A DNA stretch of 64,000 bases from a virus (IMGVR_UViG_3300025809_000014:1-64000); one strand, 5' to 3'. Counted from the stretch's first letter, positions 8,801 to 16,315 are shown. The notes: generated by a model not told the origin, from the letters alone. Numbers and translations: made by a program.

Positions 8801-8822
8801 TTAAATCAGTTAGAAGTCTTTA
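8791..8822 (+). terminator. Terminator of the lysis operon
   Basis: AGACTTCTAA at 8791-8800 pairs perfectly with TTAGAAGTCT at 8810-8819, with a nine-base loop and a short T-rich tail. The first arm contains the stop codon of the 48-residue gene. Confidence 0.7.
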
Positions 8823-8877
8823 ACATATTTAATTATTTTAATTTATCACGATACTAAGATAAGTCTAGGAATATTCA

Positions 8878-8885
8878 TATTTTTG
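8878..8885 (+). promoter_or_regulatory. Candidate -7 box (TATTTTTG)
   Basis: It matches TAnnTTTG and lies 19 bases before the ATG at 8905, just after a terminator, where a new promoter is expected. No clear TTTG is present at the -33 distance. Confidence 0.4.
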
Positions 8886-8904
8886 TATTATAAAAACATA
8901 CATC

Positions 8905-9042
8905 ATGCCTATACCAAATAAACAAATCGGCTGGAGTGCAACAGAAAACTTGTTGTGGAATATCTCGAAACAGTTAGAAAGACTGATTCAAGTAACAGGT
9001 AAGAATAATCCTACTACCACAACTACTACCACTACTCCGTAA
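8905..9042 (+). CDS. Small protein with poly-threonine tail
   Basis: This 45-residue protein has a short helix-forming N-terminus (ATENLLWNISKQLERLIQVTG) and ends in eight consecutive threonines plus proline. The poly-Thr tail matches linkers in several virion proteins of this window. It lies just upstream of a glycosyltransferase gene and after a TAnnTTTG element. It may be a small virion component or a partner for a fibre; the function is unknown. Confidence 0.55.
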   Translation: MPIPNKQIGWSATENLLWNISKQLERLIQVTGKNNPTTTTTTTTP

Positions 9043-9072
9043 CAAGAATTAAAAAACCAATAACTACATATT

Positions 9073-10011
9073 ATGATCAGCATATGTTCACAACCAGATG
9101 AACCATATTTTCACTGGCAAAACTTAGTACAATTCCACAATCTAGAAAAGATGGGATTATTAAAAGACCATCGTGCAGTGTTTTTATACAAAGCTGGGAG
9201 AAAGGCTTCAGAGTTTTTGAATAAGTTTAAAGAAGCATTCCCTGAAAATGTTTTCATTTTTGAAGACACTAGACAGCAAAAACATTACATACCTACATTA
9301 AAAATACATGGAGTTGTTAAGTATTTGCAGGATGACACTAAGGAACAAGATCTATTTTTAATAGATTCAGATGTTATATTTAGAGAACCTATTGATTACA
9401 GTTTGTTTAAACAAGACAACACTGTTTATTGCAGCGATACTAAAGGTTACCTAGGATATCAATACCTTAAAACAAAAGGTGATGAGATTGTAAAAGATAT
9501 GTGTAACTATATTGGTGTTTCTTTTGATACAATTGTTGAGAAGAATGATGACTCTGGAGGAGCTCAGCTATACTATAAAGGAATTCCTCATGACATACTA
9601 TTAGATTACTTCAAAGAAGTTGAGGTGCAATCACCTAAATTATATGATGTTATGAGAAAACATAAAACATATAATGATTATGATCCTCCAATACAAGCTT
9701 GGACTTCAGAAATGTGGTGTGTTCTATGGTTACTATGGAAACGAAACATTAAAACTGAGATTGTCAAAGAACTAAACTTTAGATGGGCCACAGATTCTAT
9801 AGAGATGTGGGAAACCTACAAAATCTTACACATGGCTGGTGTTGTACCAGATCATAAAGATAAGTTTTATAAAGGGCATTTTATAAATAACAACCCTTTT
9901 AATTACAATTACGACTATGTAGATGATAAATCTATAACAAAAATCTACATAGAAGAGATAATAAATACTAAGAACTCAAAAACTTTTGAGAAGCTAGTAT
10001 CTGAATTTTAA
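9073..10011 (+). CDS. GT-A glycosyltransferase, HPAT/SGT-like
   Basis: The 312-residue protein has the layout of a GT-A glycosyltransferase. A DSD metal/nucleotide-sugar motif lies at Asp98-Asp100 (LFLIDSDVIF), with HWQ at 14-16, SGGAQ near 161-165 and PPIQAWTSEMW near 205-215. The HWQ...DxD...P-x-I-x-x-W-x-x-EM pattern recalls plant-type hydroxyproline/serine O-glycosyltransferases and their viral relatives, though I cannot confirm this without alignment. It sits between two genes encoding poly-Thr tracts (8905 and 10050), which makes O-glycosylation of Ser/Thr-rich virion proteins an attractive hypothesis. There is no membrane segment, so it should act in the cytoplasm. Confidence 0.65.
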   Translation: MISICSQPDEPYFHWQNLVQFHNLEKMGLLKDHRAVFLYKAGRKASEFLNKFKEAFPENVFIFEDTRQQKHYIPTLKIHGVVKYLQDDTKEQDLFLIDSDVIFREPIDYSLFKQDNTVYCSDTKGYLGYQYLKTKGDEIVKDMCNYIGVSFDTIVEKNDDSGGAQLYYKGIPHDILLDYFKEVEVQSPKLYDVMRKHKTYNDYDPPIQAWTSEMWCVLWLLWKRNIKTEIVKELNFRWATDSIEMWETYKILHMAGVVPDHKDKFYKGHFINNNPFNYNYDYVDDKSITKIYIEEIINTKNSKTFEKLVSEF

Positions 10012-10049
10012 TATAACCTTAATTACTAACCCTTTAAAACAAATTAAAA

Positions 10050-10478
10050 ATGGGAAGCATTAACAAAAGACCGTTAAAGGCATACGTGAGATTCGATGGA
10101 TCTGGGCGTGTAGTAGCAGGTTCTCTTGTATTACGCAGGAATAAACCTAAGGTTGGAAATTGGCAGGAGATTGTAGCATATGAATGTTGCAACCCTACAA
10201 CTACAACAACAACAACAGCACCTTTACCAGCAGGTCAGATTTCTTCAACTTCTGACGTAGCTAACGCATGTACTGAAACACTAGACACTACTGTGTATTT
10301 ACAACTAGCAAGTGTACCTTCAATAGCAATAAATGATATAATCTATCTTGATGCTTCAGGAAGCACTCCTTTCGTTGGAGATGGATCTTACCATAGAGTT
10401 GCAAGTACTGATGGCCAAGAATGGAATGTACAAGTAAACGCTACTGGAGTAGTTCTAGCAGCTGCACTGTGTGTATAA
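10050..10478 (+). CDS. Virion-type protein with poly-Thr linker
   Basis: The 142-residue protein has a conserved-looking N-terminal domain (1-48: KAYVRFDGSGRVVAG, then KVGNWQEI) ending in a Cys pair. Seven threonines follow (50-56), then a beta-rich C-terminal domain (about 57-142) with YLDASG and an aromatic turn. This adhesin-like architecture, two small modules joined by poly-Thr, recurs in the large virion genes near the right end of the window. A role as a minor virion or fibre-associated protein is inferred. It is followed by a strong terminator. Confidence 0.6.
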   Translation: MGSINKRPLKAYVRFDGSGRVVAGSLVLRRNKPKVGNWQEIVAYECCNPTTTTTTTAPLPAGQISSTSDVANACTETLDTTVYLQLASVPSIAINDIIYLDASGSTPFVGDGSYHRVASTDGQEWNVQVNATGVVLAAALCV

Positions 10479-10488
10479 TATAACTAAT

Positions 10489-10518
10489 AGCTAGGGGTGA
10501 AAACCCCTGGCTGTTTTT
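10489..10518 (+). terminator. Rho-independent terminator
   Basis: Ten base pairs (AGCTAGGGGT with ACCCCTGGCT, one G-U) close a GAAA tetraloop and are followed by GTTTTT. This is a textbook intrinsic terminator just after the 142-residue gene. Confidence 0.9.
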
Positions 10519-10531
10519 AACTTAAATATTA

Positions 10532-10819
10532 ATGGAGATAAACAAGAAGTTCTTTCCTGAAGTCTTGTTAGAAAACGAAAAAGCCTATTTTGCACATCTT
10601 GAAGGTGTGATAGGTTCTGTTGATGAGTACTCTAATTTGCAGATTACTCATACAAACAATGCCTACATCTTTAGGTTAGCACCTAGTATGCCTAAGTATA
10701 ATGACATGCTGCTAGAAGAGATTCTTAGACTCCATAATATGTTTAGAATAAAGTTAGATATATCAAAAAGTATAAAAACTACAGGTACTATTGTATTTAA
10801 GATAGACTTGGAAAGCTAA
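10532..10819 (+). CDS. Hypothetical protein
   Basis: The 95-residue protein is acidic and mixed alpha/beta in character, with a central segment (YIFRLAPSMPKYNDMLLEEILRLH) suggesting a strand followed by a helix. I do not recognise a family. It lies alone between a strong terminator and a candidate promoter, so its transcription either reads through or depends on an unseen promoter in the 13-base gap or upstream. Confidence 0.6.
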   Translation: MEINKKFFPEVLLENEKAYFAHLEGVIGSVDEYSNLQITHTNNAYIFRLAPSMPKYNDMLLEEILRLHNMFRIKLDISKSIKTTGTIVFKIDLES

Positions 10820-10838
10820 CAAATGTTTAGTATATTTG
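10807..10838 (+). promoter_or_regulatory. Candidate Bacteroidota-type promoter for the basic-protein operon
   Basis: TATATTTG at 10831-10838 is preceded, 20 bases upstream, by CTTG at 10807-10810, a one-mismatch TTTG. It points into the gene at 10872 and the three basic-protein genes. Confidence 0.5.
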
Positions 10839-10871
10839 TTAGAATTATTATAAACCAATAAATTAAAAATT

Positions 10872-11126
10872 ATGGCACAGTACGATCCAAACAAACGTTA
10901 CACATGGGGACCTGACTCTAAATTTGAACTATCAGGACAAGATTTTGGACTAATTCTTAATACAGTTAGAACATTTTTAGCAACTGAAGAGGCTGGTAAA
11001 TATCAGTTAATGATGCGAACTAATGAAATAATTGAAAAGCTTATGAAAGAAGGAGTTACAAATGAAGTAATTGTTGAAGCTCCAGAAACAGAAACACCTG
11101 CTCCTGCATTGGAAGCAGTAAAGTAA
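10872..11126 (+). CDS. Conserved-type small phage protein
   Basis: The 84-residue protein has an N-terminal YDPNKRYTWGPDSKFELSG segment, a helical middle (LILNTVRTFLATEEAGKYQLMMRTNEIIEKLMKEG) and an acidic Pro/Ala/Glu-rich tail. The DPxxxYxW start and helical core are of a type seen in many phage structural or accessory proteins, but I cannot give a function. It is the first gene after the candidate promoter at 10807-10838 and precedes three very basic genes. Confidence 0.6.
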   Translation: MAQYDPNKRYTWGPDSKFELSGQDFGLILNTVRTFLATEEAGKYQLMMRTNEIIEKLMKEGVTNEVIVEAPETETPAPALEAVK

Positions 11127-11150
11127 AAAACAATCAAAACTTAAGAACTT

Positions 11151-11345
11151 ATGCCTGTAAAGAAAGCTAAGGGAGGGAAGAAAATGATTAAACGTAAAGA
11201 TGGATCCTATAGTCGAAGAGGGCTATGGGATAACATCCGTGCGAACAAAGGTAGTGGTAGAAAACCTACTAAGGCTATGTTAAAGCAAGAGAAAAAGATT
11301 AAAGCAAAAACAAAAAAGAAGAGGGCTACAAAGAAAAAGAAGTAG
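11151..11345 (+). CDS. Very basic Lys-rich phage protein
   Basis: Around one third or more of the 64 residues are Lys or Arg. The segment KRKDGSYSRRGLWDNIRANK looks like a small conserved motif, with lysine-rich tails on both sides ending in four lysines. Such proteins occur in phages and giant viruses, and their composition predicts nucleic-acid binding. It is followed two bases later by a second basic gene. A role in DNA condensation or packaging is inference. Confidence 0.65.
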   Translation: MPVKKAKGGKKMIKRKDGSYSRRGLWDNIRANKGSGRKPTKAMLKQEKKIKAKTKKKRATKKKK

Positions 11346-11347
11346 TA

Positions 11348-11644
11348 ATGGCTAAGAAAGAAAAAGCTATCAGAAAAACCACTAAGGGTAAATCTGCTAA
11401 TTACAGAGCTACCAAGAAAGGTGCTGGGATGACTAAAAAAGGAGTCAAAGCCTACAGAAAAGCTAATCCTGGATCTAAATTAAAAACTGCTGTAACAGGT
11501 AAGGTTAAGAAAGGATCTAAAGCTGCAAAGAGACGTAAGTCTTATTGCGCTCGTAGTTTGGGACAGTTAAAACGCAGTAGTGCAAAAACTAAAAACAATC
11601 CTAATTCTAGAATAAGACAAGCTAGAAGAAGGTGGAAATGTTAA
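11348..11644 (+). CDS. DUF5872-like basic protein
   Basis: The 98-residue basic protein contains MTKKGVKAYRKANPGSK (about 27-43), KRRKSYCARS (about 60-70) and a C-terminal NPNSRIRQARRRWKC. This combination is recognisable from basic proteins of marine T4-like phages and giant viruses (the DUF5872 type, name recalled from memory). Two conserved cysteines, in YCAR and at the final residue, could bind metal or form a disulfide. The gene is the second of three adjacent basic genes. DNA or virion-core binding is inferred. Confidence 0.65.
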   Translation: MAKKEKAIRKTTKGKSANYRATKKGAGMTKKGVKAYRKANPGSKLKTAVTGKVKKGSKAAKRRKSYCARSLGQLKRSSAKTKNNPNSRIRQARRRWKC

Positions 11645-11662
11645 ATCTCAAAATATATAATT

Positions 11663-11902
11663 ATGATGCGTAAGTATAAAGCAGGTGGAGCTAAAAAGAA
11701 AAAAGCTATGTCTGGAACTAAAATGAAAAAAGCTAAGGCTGGATTAAAGACACCTAAACCTTCACAGAAAGGACTTAAGAAACTGCCTACAGCTGTCCGT
11801 AATAAAATGGGATATGCTAAGAAAGGTAAAACAGTAGCTAAGAAAGCTGGATATGGTAAATCCATGAAAGCTAAAGCTGGTTGTAGAACTAGAAAAAAAT
11901 AA
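11663..11902 (+). CDS. Very basic Lys/Ala/Gly-rich protein
   Basis: The 79-residue protein is built almost wholly from Lys, Ala, Gly, Thr and Met, with repeated KAKAG/KKAGYGK-like motifs like histone H1 tails. It may begin at either of two adjacent Met codons. It is the last of three basic genes and is followed by a strong terminator. No enzymatic domain is present; nucleic-acid binding is inferred from composition. Its 39-45% Lys/Arg-like composition is far above that of neighbouring genes. Confidence 0.6.
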   Translation: MMRKYKAGGAKKKKAMSGTKMKKAKAGLKTPKPSQKGLKKLPTAVRNKMGYAKKGKTVAKKAGYGKSMKAKAGCRTRKK

Positions 11903-11923
11903 AACACTAACTAATCAACAAAG

Positions 11924-11948
11924 AAGCCCCTTAATTGGGGCTTTTTTT
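11924..11948. terminator. Bidirectional terminator between converging operons
   Basis: AAGCCCC at 11924-11930 pairs with GGGGCTT at 11937-11943 around TTAATT and is followed by seven T residues on the plus strand. The minus strand also has a pyrimidine-rich tail. It sits between the converging genes ending at 11902 and 11950. Confidence 0.88.
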
Positions 11949-11949
11949 A

Positions 11950-12219
11950 TTATAAAGAGTTTATGAAGTGAATGGTCCATGCTATCAACCCATTAAGTTG
12001 CAATAGCACCAGGTTCCACTGTCTTCTAACAGCTACCTGTATCATTACACATATAAACCCTGCTATAAAACATGTTGGTATAAGTGTCCACTGTCCCATG
12101 ATTAAAAAACCTACACCCATGTAACCAACTCTTGTAGCTAGTCTTTCTATAGGAGATAGTCTTCTGTCTCTAACCATTGCTCTAAGCAGTGGCATCCATC
12201 TTGCTTTTATCTTTTTCAT
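11950..12219 (-). CDS. Small integral membrane protein
   Basis: The 89-residue protein has a basic N-terminus (KKIKARWMPLLRAMVRDRRLS) and two or three hydrophobic segments (about 32-46, 46-62 and 70-87) joined by short basic loops (VRRQ). It overlaps the upstream glycosyltransferase-like gene by four bases (ATGA) and is the last gene of the long minus-strand block. No family was recognised. A role in anchoring or in lipid or sugar chemistry with the glycosyltransferases upstream is only a guess. Confidence 0.55.
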   Translation of the reverse strand: MKKIKARWMPLLRAMVRDRRLSPIERLATRVGYMGVGFLIMGQWTLIPTCFIAGFICVMIQVAVRRQWNLVLLQLNGLIAWTIHFINSL

Positions 12220-12863
12220 TTTGTATAACTGTTATCATATACATTCTTTTCAAAGAATTTATATTTGGTTTTAAATTTATGTAACAGATAGGGTAGACTT
12301 ATTTGATCTTGTATGGACCATAAACAATTATGGTAAAACCATTCTTTCATTAAGTTATACTCTCTATTCTCCACCACACTTTTAGAGTAAATAAATGTAC
12401 CACACTCTACTAAAAAGTTGTCATTCCAATCGTTATCTTTTTGGTAATGACTTAGTTGTTCGTGTAACTTTTCTCCTCTATATCTATCTAAAATGTATTG
12501 ATTGTTACCATTTAGAAGATCTATTACAAATTTAGTCTCTGATTCTACAGAAGATCTTCCAGAATGTTTAAAGAAACATGCATCAGTGTCTCTACAATAG
12601 TCTACCATTCGTTCAATGGCCCTACCATTTAACAAAGAGAAAGAAGAATCTAACCATATATAATAATCATATCCTGGATAGTCTTCCCAAGCTAACATCT
12701 TTGGCATTTTTGCACGCAATCTAGGATGCATTGCTAAAGGCCTAGCACTGTCAGTTTCATCACTTATTCTATTAAGAGTTATGTCATACTTATTAGACTC
12801 TTGAGGTACCCATGTAGAATGTAGAGGGCTACTAAATGATGCTGTAGTTACTAATACTTTCAT
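12216..12863 (-). CDS. Putative glycosyltransferase, DUF616/TOD1-like
   Basis: The 215-residue protein has the pattern AKMPKMLAWEDYPGYDYYIWLDSSF (residues 51-75; shown here only to locate WLDSS at 70-74), followed by a FFKHSGR segment near 97-103. A hydrophobic strand ending in WLDSS, an upstream Lys-x-Pro-Lys helix and a downstream H-x-x-R are characteristic of the DUF616/TOD1 group of putative GT-A glycosyltransferases. Its start overlaps the adjacent GT2 gene by four bases, suggesting paired action. Acceptor and donor sugar are unknown. Confidence 0.6.
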   Translation of the reverse strand: MKVLVTTASFSSPLHSTWVPQESNKYDITLNRISDETDSARPLAMHPRLRAKMPKMLAWEDYPGYDYYIWLDSSFSLLNGRAIERMVDYCRDTDACFFKHSGRSSVESETKFVIDLLNGNNQYILDRYRGEKLHEQLSHYQKDNDWNDNFLVECGTFIYSKSVVENREYNLMKEWFYHNCLWSIQDQISLPYLLHKFKTKYKFFEKNVYDNSYTK

Positions 12864-13612
12864 TTTATAAAGTCAGATAACATTTTTGCATAATCTTTAT
12901 TCCATTTGGGACGCAAGTATACTTCACCTGTAGGTATATTACCTTTTATCCTCTCGTTTTCTATGTGAGCTGAGTGTCTTTCTATAATATTAGGTTTAGT
13001 GTCATCATCTGCACCTTGTCCAGATTGATGATATCCTCTACCGCCCCACATGTAAAACCAAGAAGCTTCTTTTTCAGGGAGCTTAACATTATTAACATAC
13101 TGTCTTCCAAAACCATGGATCTTATTTGTTAAAATTGCATCACCACCAGCATTTACTAATGGACTTTTACCTATTCTCTCCCAGACACTCTTACTATATA
13201 CTATTCCTGAGTTACCCACTCCAGTTATAGCTGTAATGTTAGGTTCATTATAAAACACACCTGTTTCCCAGTGTATTATATTAGTATCATGATTCCAGTT
13301 CTGAGCTATGTTTGTTAAATGATTAGTTAGTGCTACATCATCGTCATCCCATACAGCAATAAGATCTCCTTTACATCGCTCAATAGCATAGTTCTCTTTC
13401 TCTCCTATTAAAGGAAATGTTTCATCTAAGTTATAAATGGTAACTTGGGGGTGATCGTATATTAGTTTTTGTTTGGGGTAATCATTAACAATAACTAACT
13501 CACATCTATCTTTTGGATAATCCTGTATAAGAAAGCTATAAAGTGCTTCTTCTAGTGTATCAACTCGTCCGTATGTAATACATTTACAAGATATAAAAGG
13601 AAATCGACTCAT
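12860..13612 (-). CDS. GT2-family glycosyltransferase
   Basis: The 250-residue protein has GT2 features: an N-terminal nucleotide-binding strand and helix (ISCKCITYGRVDTLEEAL), IVNDYP, and DDDD at 89-92 of the chosen start, followed by a GYHQSG segment near the end. I start it at the ATG at 13612, which overlaps the upstream stop in TAATG, rather than the TTG six bases earlier. It likely transfers a sugar from an NDP donor in the cytoplasm. It is coupled with the DUF616-like gene downstream and the GroES-like gene upstream. Confidence 0.8.
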   Translation of the reverse strand: MSRFPFISCKCITYGRVDTLEEALYSFLIQDYPKDRCELVIVNDYPKQKLIYDHPQVTIYNLDETFPLIGEKENYAIERCKGDLIAVWDDDDVALTNHLTNIAQNWNHDTNIIHWETGVFYNEPNITAITGVGNSGIVYSKSVWERIGKSPLVNAGGDAILTNKIHGFGRQYVNNVKLPEKEASWFYMWGGRGYHQSGQGADDDTKPNIIERHSAHIENERIKGNIPTGEVYLRPKWNKDYAKMLSDFIK

Positions 13613-13908
13613 TACCAAACATGTAATATATCAAACGGAGATACTAATAGTACATCTTTTTCATCAGTTAGAGGAATAACCATTGCATCTTTTAACTTTC
13701 CTGGATCTACTAATACTATATCACCAGGTTTTACAGTCTTCACTATGTCTCCAACATCATAAACTTTAAGTTTAGACATCTTTTTTAACATCTGACGCTG
13801 TAACTCTTCTTTAGTGTTCTCGTCAACTATAATTTTACTCTCATCTTTTTTAGGAATCTCTACATAAATTCTGTTTCCTAATAATGCTTTGTATAATTTC
13901 TTTGCCAT
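13612..13908 (-). CDS. GroES-like (chaperonin-10 fold) protein
   Basis: The 98-residue protein shows the chaperonin-10 layout: an N-terminal strand LGNRIYVEIPKK, a mobile-loop-like charged middle (about 25-48), YDVGD, VKPGDIVLVDPG, and a final LLVSPFDILHVW. In GroES the middle loop docks onto GroEL. Phages such as T4 (gp31) encode their own co-chaperonins to fold capsid protein. Here the gene is coupled to glycosyltransferase genes instead of to the capsid cluster. Overall similarity is moderate, so a GroES-fold protein with another role remains possible. Confidence 0.55.
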   Translation of the reverse strand: MAKKLYKALLGNRIYVEIPKKDESKIIVDENTKEELQRQMLKKMSKLKVYDVGDIVKTVKPGDIVLVDPGKLKDAMVIPLTDEKDVLLVSPFDILHVW

Positions 13909-13909
13909 T

Positions 13910-14209
13910 TTATTCTATGTTTGTTAGTTTTCTAAATCTTTCAATATCTTCTCCATGTAAGTAAGCTTCTGTCTGGTAGACTTCCACTTTCTTTTTAGTG
14001 CCAATAACCTTATTGTTCTTATGGTTAATGTTAGGCACCTCTGTGATACGCTCATGCATGTCATCTAGTAAGACAACAATTGAGTCATCGTTCATCTGAA
14101 CGCTACGAATTACTTTGTTAAGGTTAATACTGTCCGTGTACTCTTTGTACTCTACAGGATCTGTATCCTGTATAGCCTCTTTACGTGTGTAAAAAAATTG
14201 GTTTTTCAT
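13910..14209 (-). CDS. Hypothetical protein
   Basis: The 99-residue protein is mixed alpha/beta with a charged character. A segment SINLNKVIRSVQMNDDSIVVLLDDMHERI is strand-rich and may form a small beta sheet. It ends one base before the GroES-like start and is part of the same transcription unit. No family was recognised. The upstream gap carries an A/T-rich ribosome-loading stretch typical of this genome. Confidence 0.6.
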   Translation of the reverse strand: MKNQFFYTRKEAIQDTDPVEYKEYTDSINLNKVIRSVQMNDDSIVVLLDDMHERITEVPNINHKNNKVIGTKKKVEVYQTEAYLHGEDIERFRKLTNIE

Positions 14210-14224
14210 AATTTTGATTTTAAT

Positions 14225-14683
14225 TTAGTTCCATGATCCACTACCACCAAATGCACCTAGGCCTTCACCTATACCTGCAGCTGTAGCATTTCCACTTGTT
14301 CCCCAAGTTACTTGACATACACCACCATCTTCTGCACCAAATGCAACACCAAATGTTGTAGCCTTTAACAATGTGTCCTGATTACCATAGTAGATAACAC
14401 CTTCACATGTAAGATCACCTACACCAACTCCTCCTGATCCACCTTGGAATTCATAAGACTTTGATCCATCATTGAACTCTACAGTTACGTGTGCATAAAA
14501 TAAAAACCCTTCTACAGTGATTGTACAAGGATGACTAACAACACCATCCATATCTTCTGTAAAACTTTGAGCTGGACGTACATCTAATACTCTTTGATTA
14601 CCATCAGAATCTGGTGTGTTAGGATTGATACCATGAGCAGCAAACCATTTTTCTGCTCTCTTTCTTTTTTGTTCTTTGTTCAT
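14225..14683 (-). CDS. Glycine-rich beta protein, unrecognised
   Basis: The 152-residue protein has a basic helical N-terminus (KEQKRKRAEKWFAAHG), then a beta-rich domain with FLFYAHVTVEFNDGSKS, FQGGSGGVGVG and a very Gly-rich C-terminus. The alternation and Gly content suggest a compact beta barrel of the VapA type, but I consider that only a weak resemblance. It lies between the HNH nuclease and the GroES-side genes. It could be a secreted or virion protein; no signal peptide is present. Confidence 0.55.
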   Translation of the reverse strand: MNKEQKRKRAEKWFAAHGINPNTPDSDGNQRVLDVRPAQSFTEDMDGVVSHPCTITVEGFLFYAHVTVEFNDGSKSYEFQGGSGGVGVGDLTCEGVIYYGNQDTLLKATTFGVAFGAEDGGVCQVTWGTSGNATAAGIGEGLGAFGGSGSWN

Positions 14684-14692
14684 AATGTTGAT

Positions 14693-15106
14693 TTATATAT
14701 TTAACTTGTATTTATCTATAAGATATTCTCGTATCTCATTTATTTTTTTATACTTGTAGATATCAGATTCTACATTAGCATGTTCATCAGCTGTCAAAAG
14801 TATAATATTTTCTTTAAGATTCCTAAATTGTGGGTATTTACTTTTAGGAAGTATATGATGAAAATACAAACTAAGCGCTTCTTTACCTAGATATGCACCA
14901 CTCACTTCAGATTTATGAGGTCTTTCTTTCCAAATCTCTTTGAATGTTATATGGTCTGTGTTTGGTTTGGATTTACCAACATTAACTTTACTTTTAAGAG
15001 CTAATGTTGGTTTTTTAAATCCCCTGTTGCCAGACAGTTGTTTTCTAGGCTTATGTTGGAAACAATACTCAGAGTCTGAGTTCTTTCCACATACTAAACA
15101 TTTCAC
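14693..15106 (-). CDS. HNH endonuclease
   Basis: The 137-residue protein has an N-terminal zinc-finger-like CLVCGKNSDSEYCFQH motif and a C-terminal HNH core, FHHILPKSK...NLKENIILLTADEHANVE, with the HH, N and H residues in order. HNH enzymes cut DNA with one metal ion. In phages they act in packaging, recombination or as homing-like nucleases. The start overlaps the recA stop by four bases (ATGA), so it is translationally coupled to recombination. There is no intron nearby, which argues against intron homing. Confidence 0.82.
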   Translation of the reverse strand: MKCLVCGKNSDSEYCFQHKPRKQLSGNRGFKKPTLALKSKVNVGKSKPNTDHITFKEIWKERPHKSEVSGAYLGKEALSLYFHHILPKSKYPQFRNLKENIILLTADEHANVESDIYKYKKINEIREYLIDKYKLNI

Positions 15107-16260
15107 AGATCAGATGCATCAAATAGGTCAGGTGATAACACTTGAGGAGCAGTCACTTCTATATCTTTTGCTGCTTCATAATGTATACCGTCATTACCAT
15201 TCTGTCCTATAATATTCATCCTTTCATCGTTTTCTACAATTGGTTCTGGTTCTACTTCAGGTTCTTCTTCAATGCCTTTAATTGCAGAAACTAATGTAGA
15301 TTTTATTGTATCAAAGAAGTTTACATCTTCTAACACCATTTGTTTAAATTCTTCTAAGTCATACTTTACACCGTCAAATGTATACGTTTTACCATACTTA
15401 CGACCTAACTCAAAATCATGTAGCATTTGTAACGCTTCTCCCACTCTATCTATACCTATACCATATACAATATCAAATTGATGCTTCTGGTATGGAGGTG
15501 TCATCTTATTTTTTGTACATCTAACCTTAGTAATGTTACCGTACACATCTTGACCATCCTTTGCTAGTGACCTACTAACTTCTATTCTTACATCAGAATA
15601 AAACTTTAGTGCATGACCACCTTGTGTAGTTGTAGGATTTCCAAACATAACACCAATCTTTTCTCTATATTGAGAGATTACTATAAGACATGTGTTTGTA
15701 TTATGTGCAATAGACTTTAGTTTTGGGTAAGCGCTACTATTTAATCTAGCCTTCTTACCTATTGCATGTTCTCCTACTTCTCCATCTAATACAGCTTTAG
15801 GTATTAATGATGAGTCTGAATCTATAATAATAAGATCCACTTCTCCAGATGACATTAACTCTACAGCAATGTTAAAACCTTCTTCTCCAGATGATGGTTG
15901 TGCAATTAACATACTTCCTGTGTCAACACCTAGAGCTTCAAAGTAATTCTTATCAACAGCATGCTCGCCATCAATATAAACTACTTTACCTCCTTTAGCT
16001 TGAGCGCTAGCTACAGCATGTCCACATATAGTAGATTTACCTGTACCTTCCCAGCCCATAAGCTCGTACATTTTACCTTTTGCAAAACCACCTATCCCTA
16101 AGGTGATCCAATCGAAACCTATTGATCCTGTACTAATTAGATCATAGTCCCCTCCTGTTTTACTGTTTAAAGCTAATACAGTACCTTGACCATATTGCTT
16201 GTTTAACTTTTCCAGCGCATCCTGGAATTTATTCCCTGTTTCTTTCAGCTTTTTCGCCAT
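15103..16260 (-). CDS. recA: RecA-family recombinase
   Basis: The 385-residue protein is RecA-like throughout. Walker A is GWEGTGKST at 69-77, the IDGEHA switch follows, a DLIIIDSDSSL strand is Walker B-like, and the L2 region contains the NPTTTQGGHALKFYSDVRIEV signature. It would form filaments on single-stranded DNA and catalyse strand exchange using ATP. The C-terminal ~70 residues are acidic, like other RecA tails. It closely resembles bacterial RecA, not T4 UvsX. A promoter and an upstream terminator isolate it from the ribonucleotide reductase operon. Confidence 0.93.
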   Translation of the reverse strand: MAKKLKETGNKFQDALEKLNKQYGQGTVLALNSKTGGDYDLISTGSIGFDWITLGIGGFAKGKMYELMGWEGTGKSTICGHAVASAQAKGGKVVYIDGEHAVDKNYFEALGVDTGSMLIAQPSSGEEGFNIAVELMSSGEVDLIIIDSDSSLIPKAVLDGEVGEHAIGKKARLNSSAYPKLKSIAHNTNTCLIVISQYREKIGVMFGNPTTTQGGHALKFYSDVRIEVSRSLAKDGQDVYGNITKVRCTKNKMTPPYQKHQFDIVYGIGIDRVGEALQMLHDFELGRKYGKTYTFDGVKYDLEEFKQMVLEDVNFFDTIKSTLVSAIKGIEEEPEVEPEPIVENDERMNIIGQNGNDGIHYEAAKDIEVTAPQVLSPDLFDASDL

Positions 16261-16283
16261 ATTTAATTGTTTTAAATTATATT

Positions 16284-16315
16284 CAAATATACTAAAATCT
16301 ACTCTATTTTACAAG
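16284..16315 (-). promoter_or_regulatory. Candidate promoter for recA
   Basis: On the minus strand TATATTTG (16291 down to 16284) lies 24 bases before the recA ATG, with CTTG (16315-16312) 20 bases further upstream. It falls immediately downstream of a terminator, where an independent recA promoter is expected. Confidence 0.55.

Noticed and set aside
13613-13618. TTG start of the GT2 gene
   Set aside because: An ATG at 13612, sharing TAATG with the upstream stop, is a better start and gives normal coupling.
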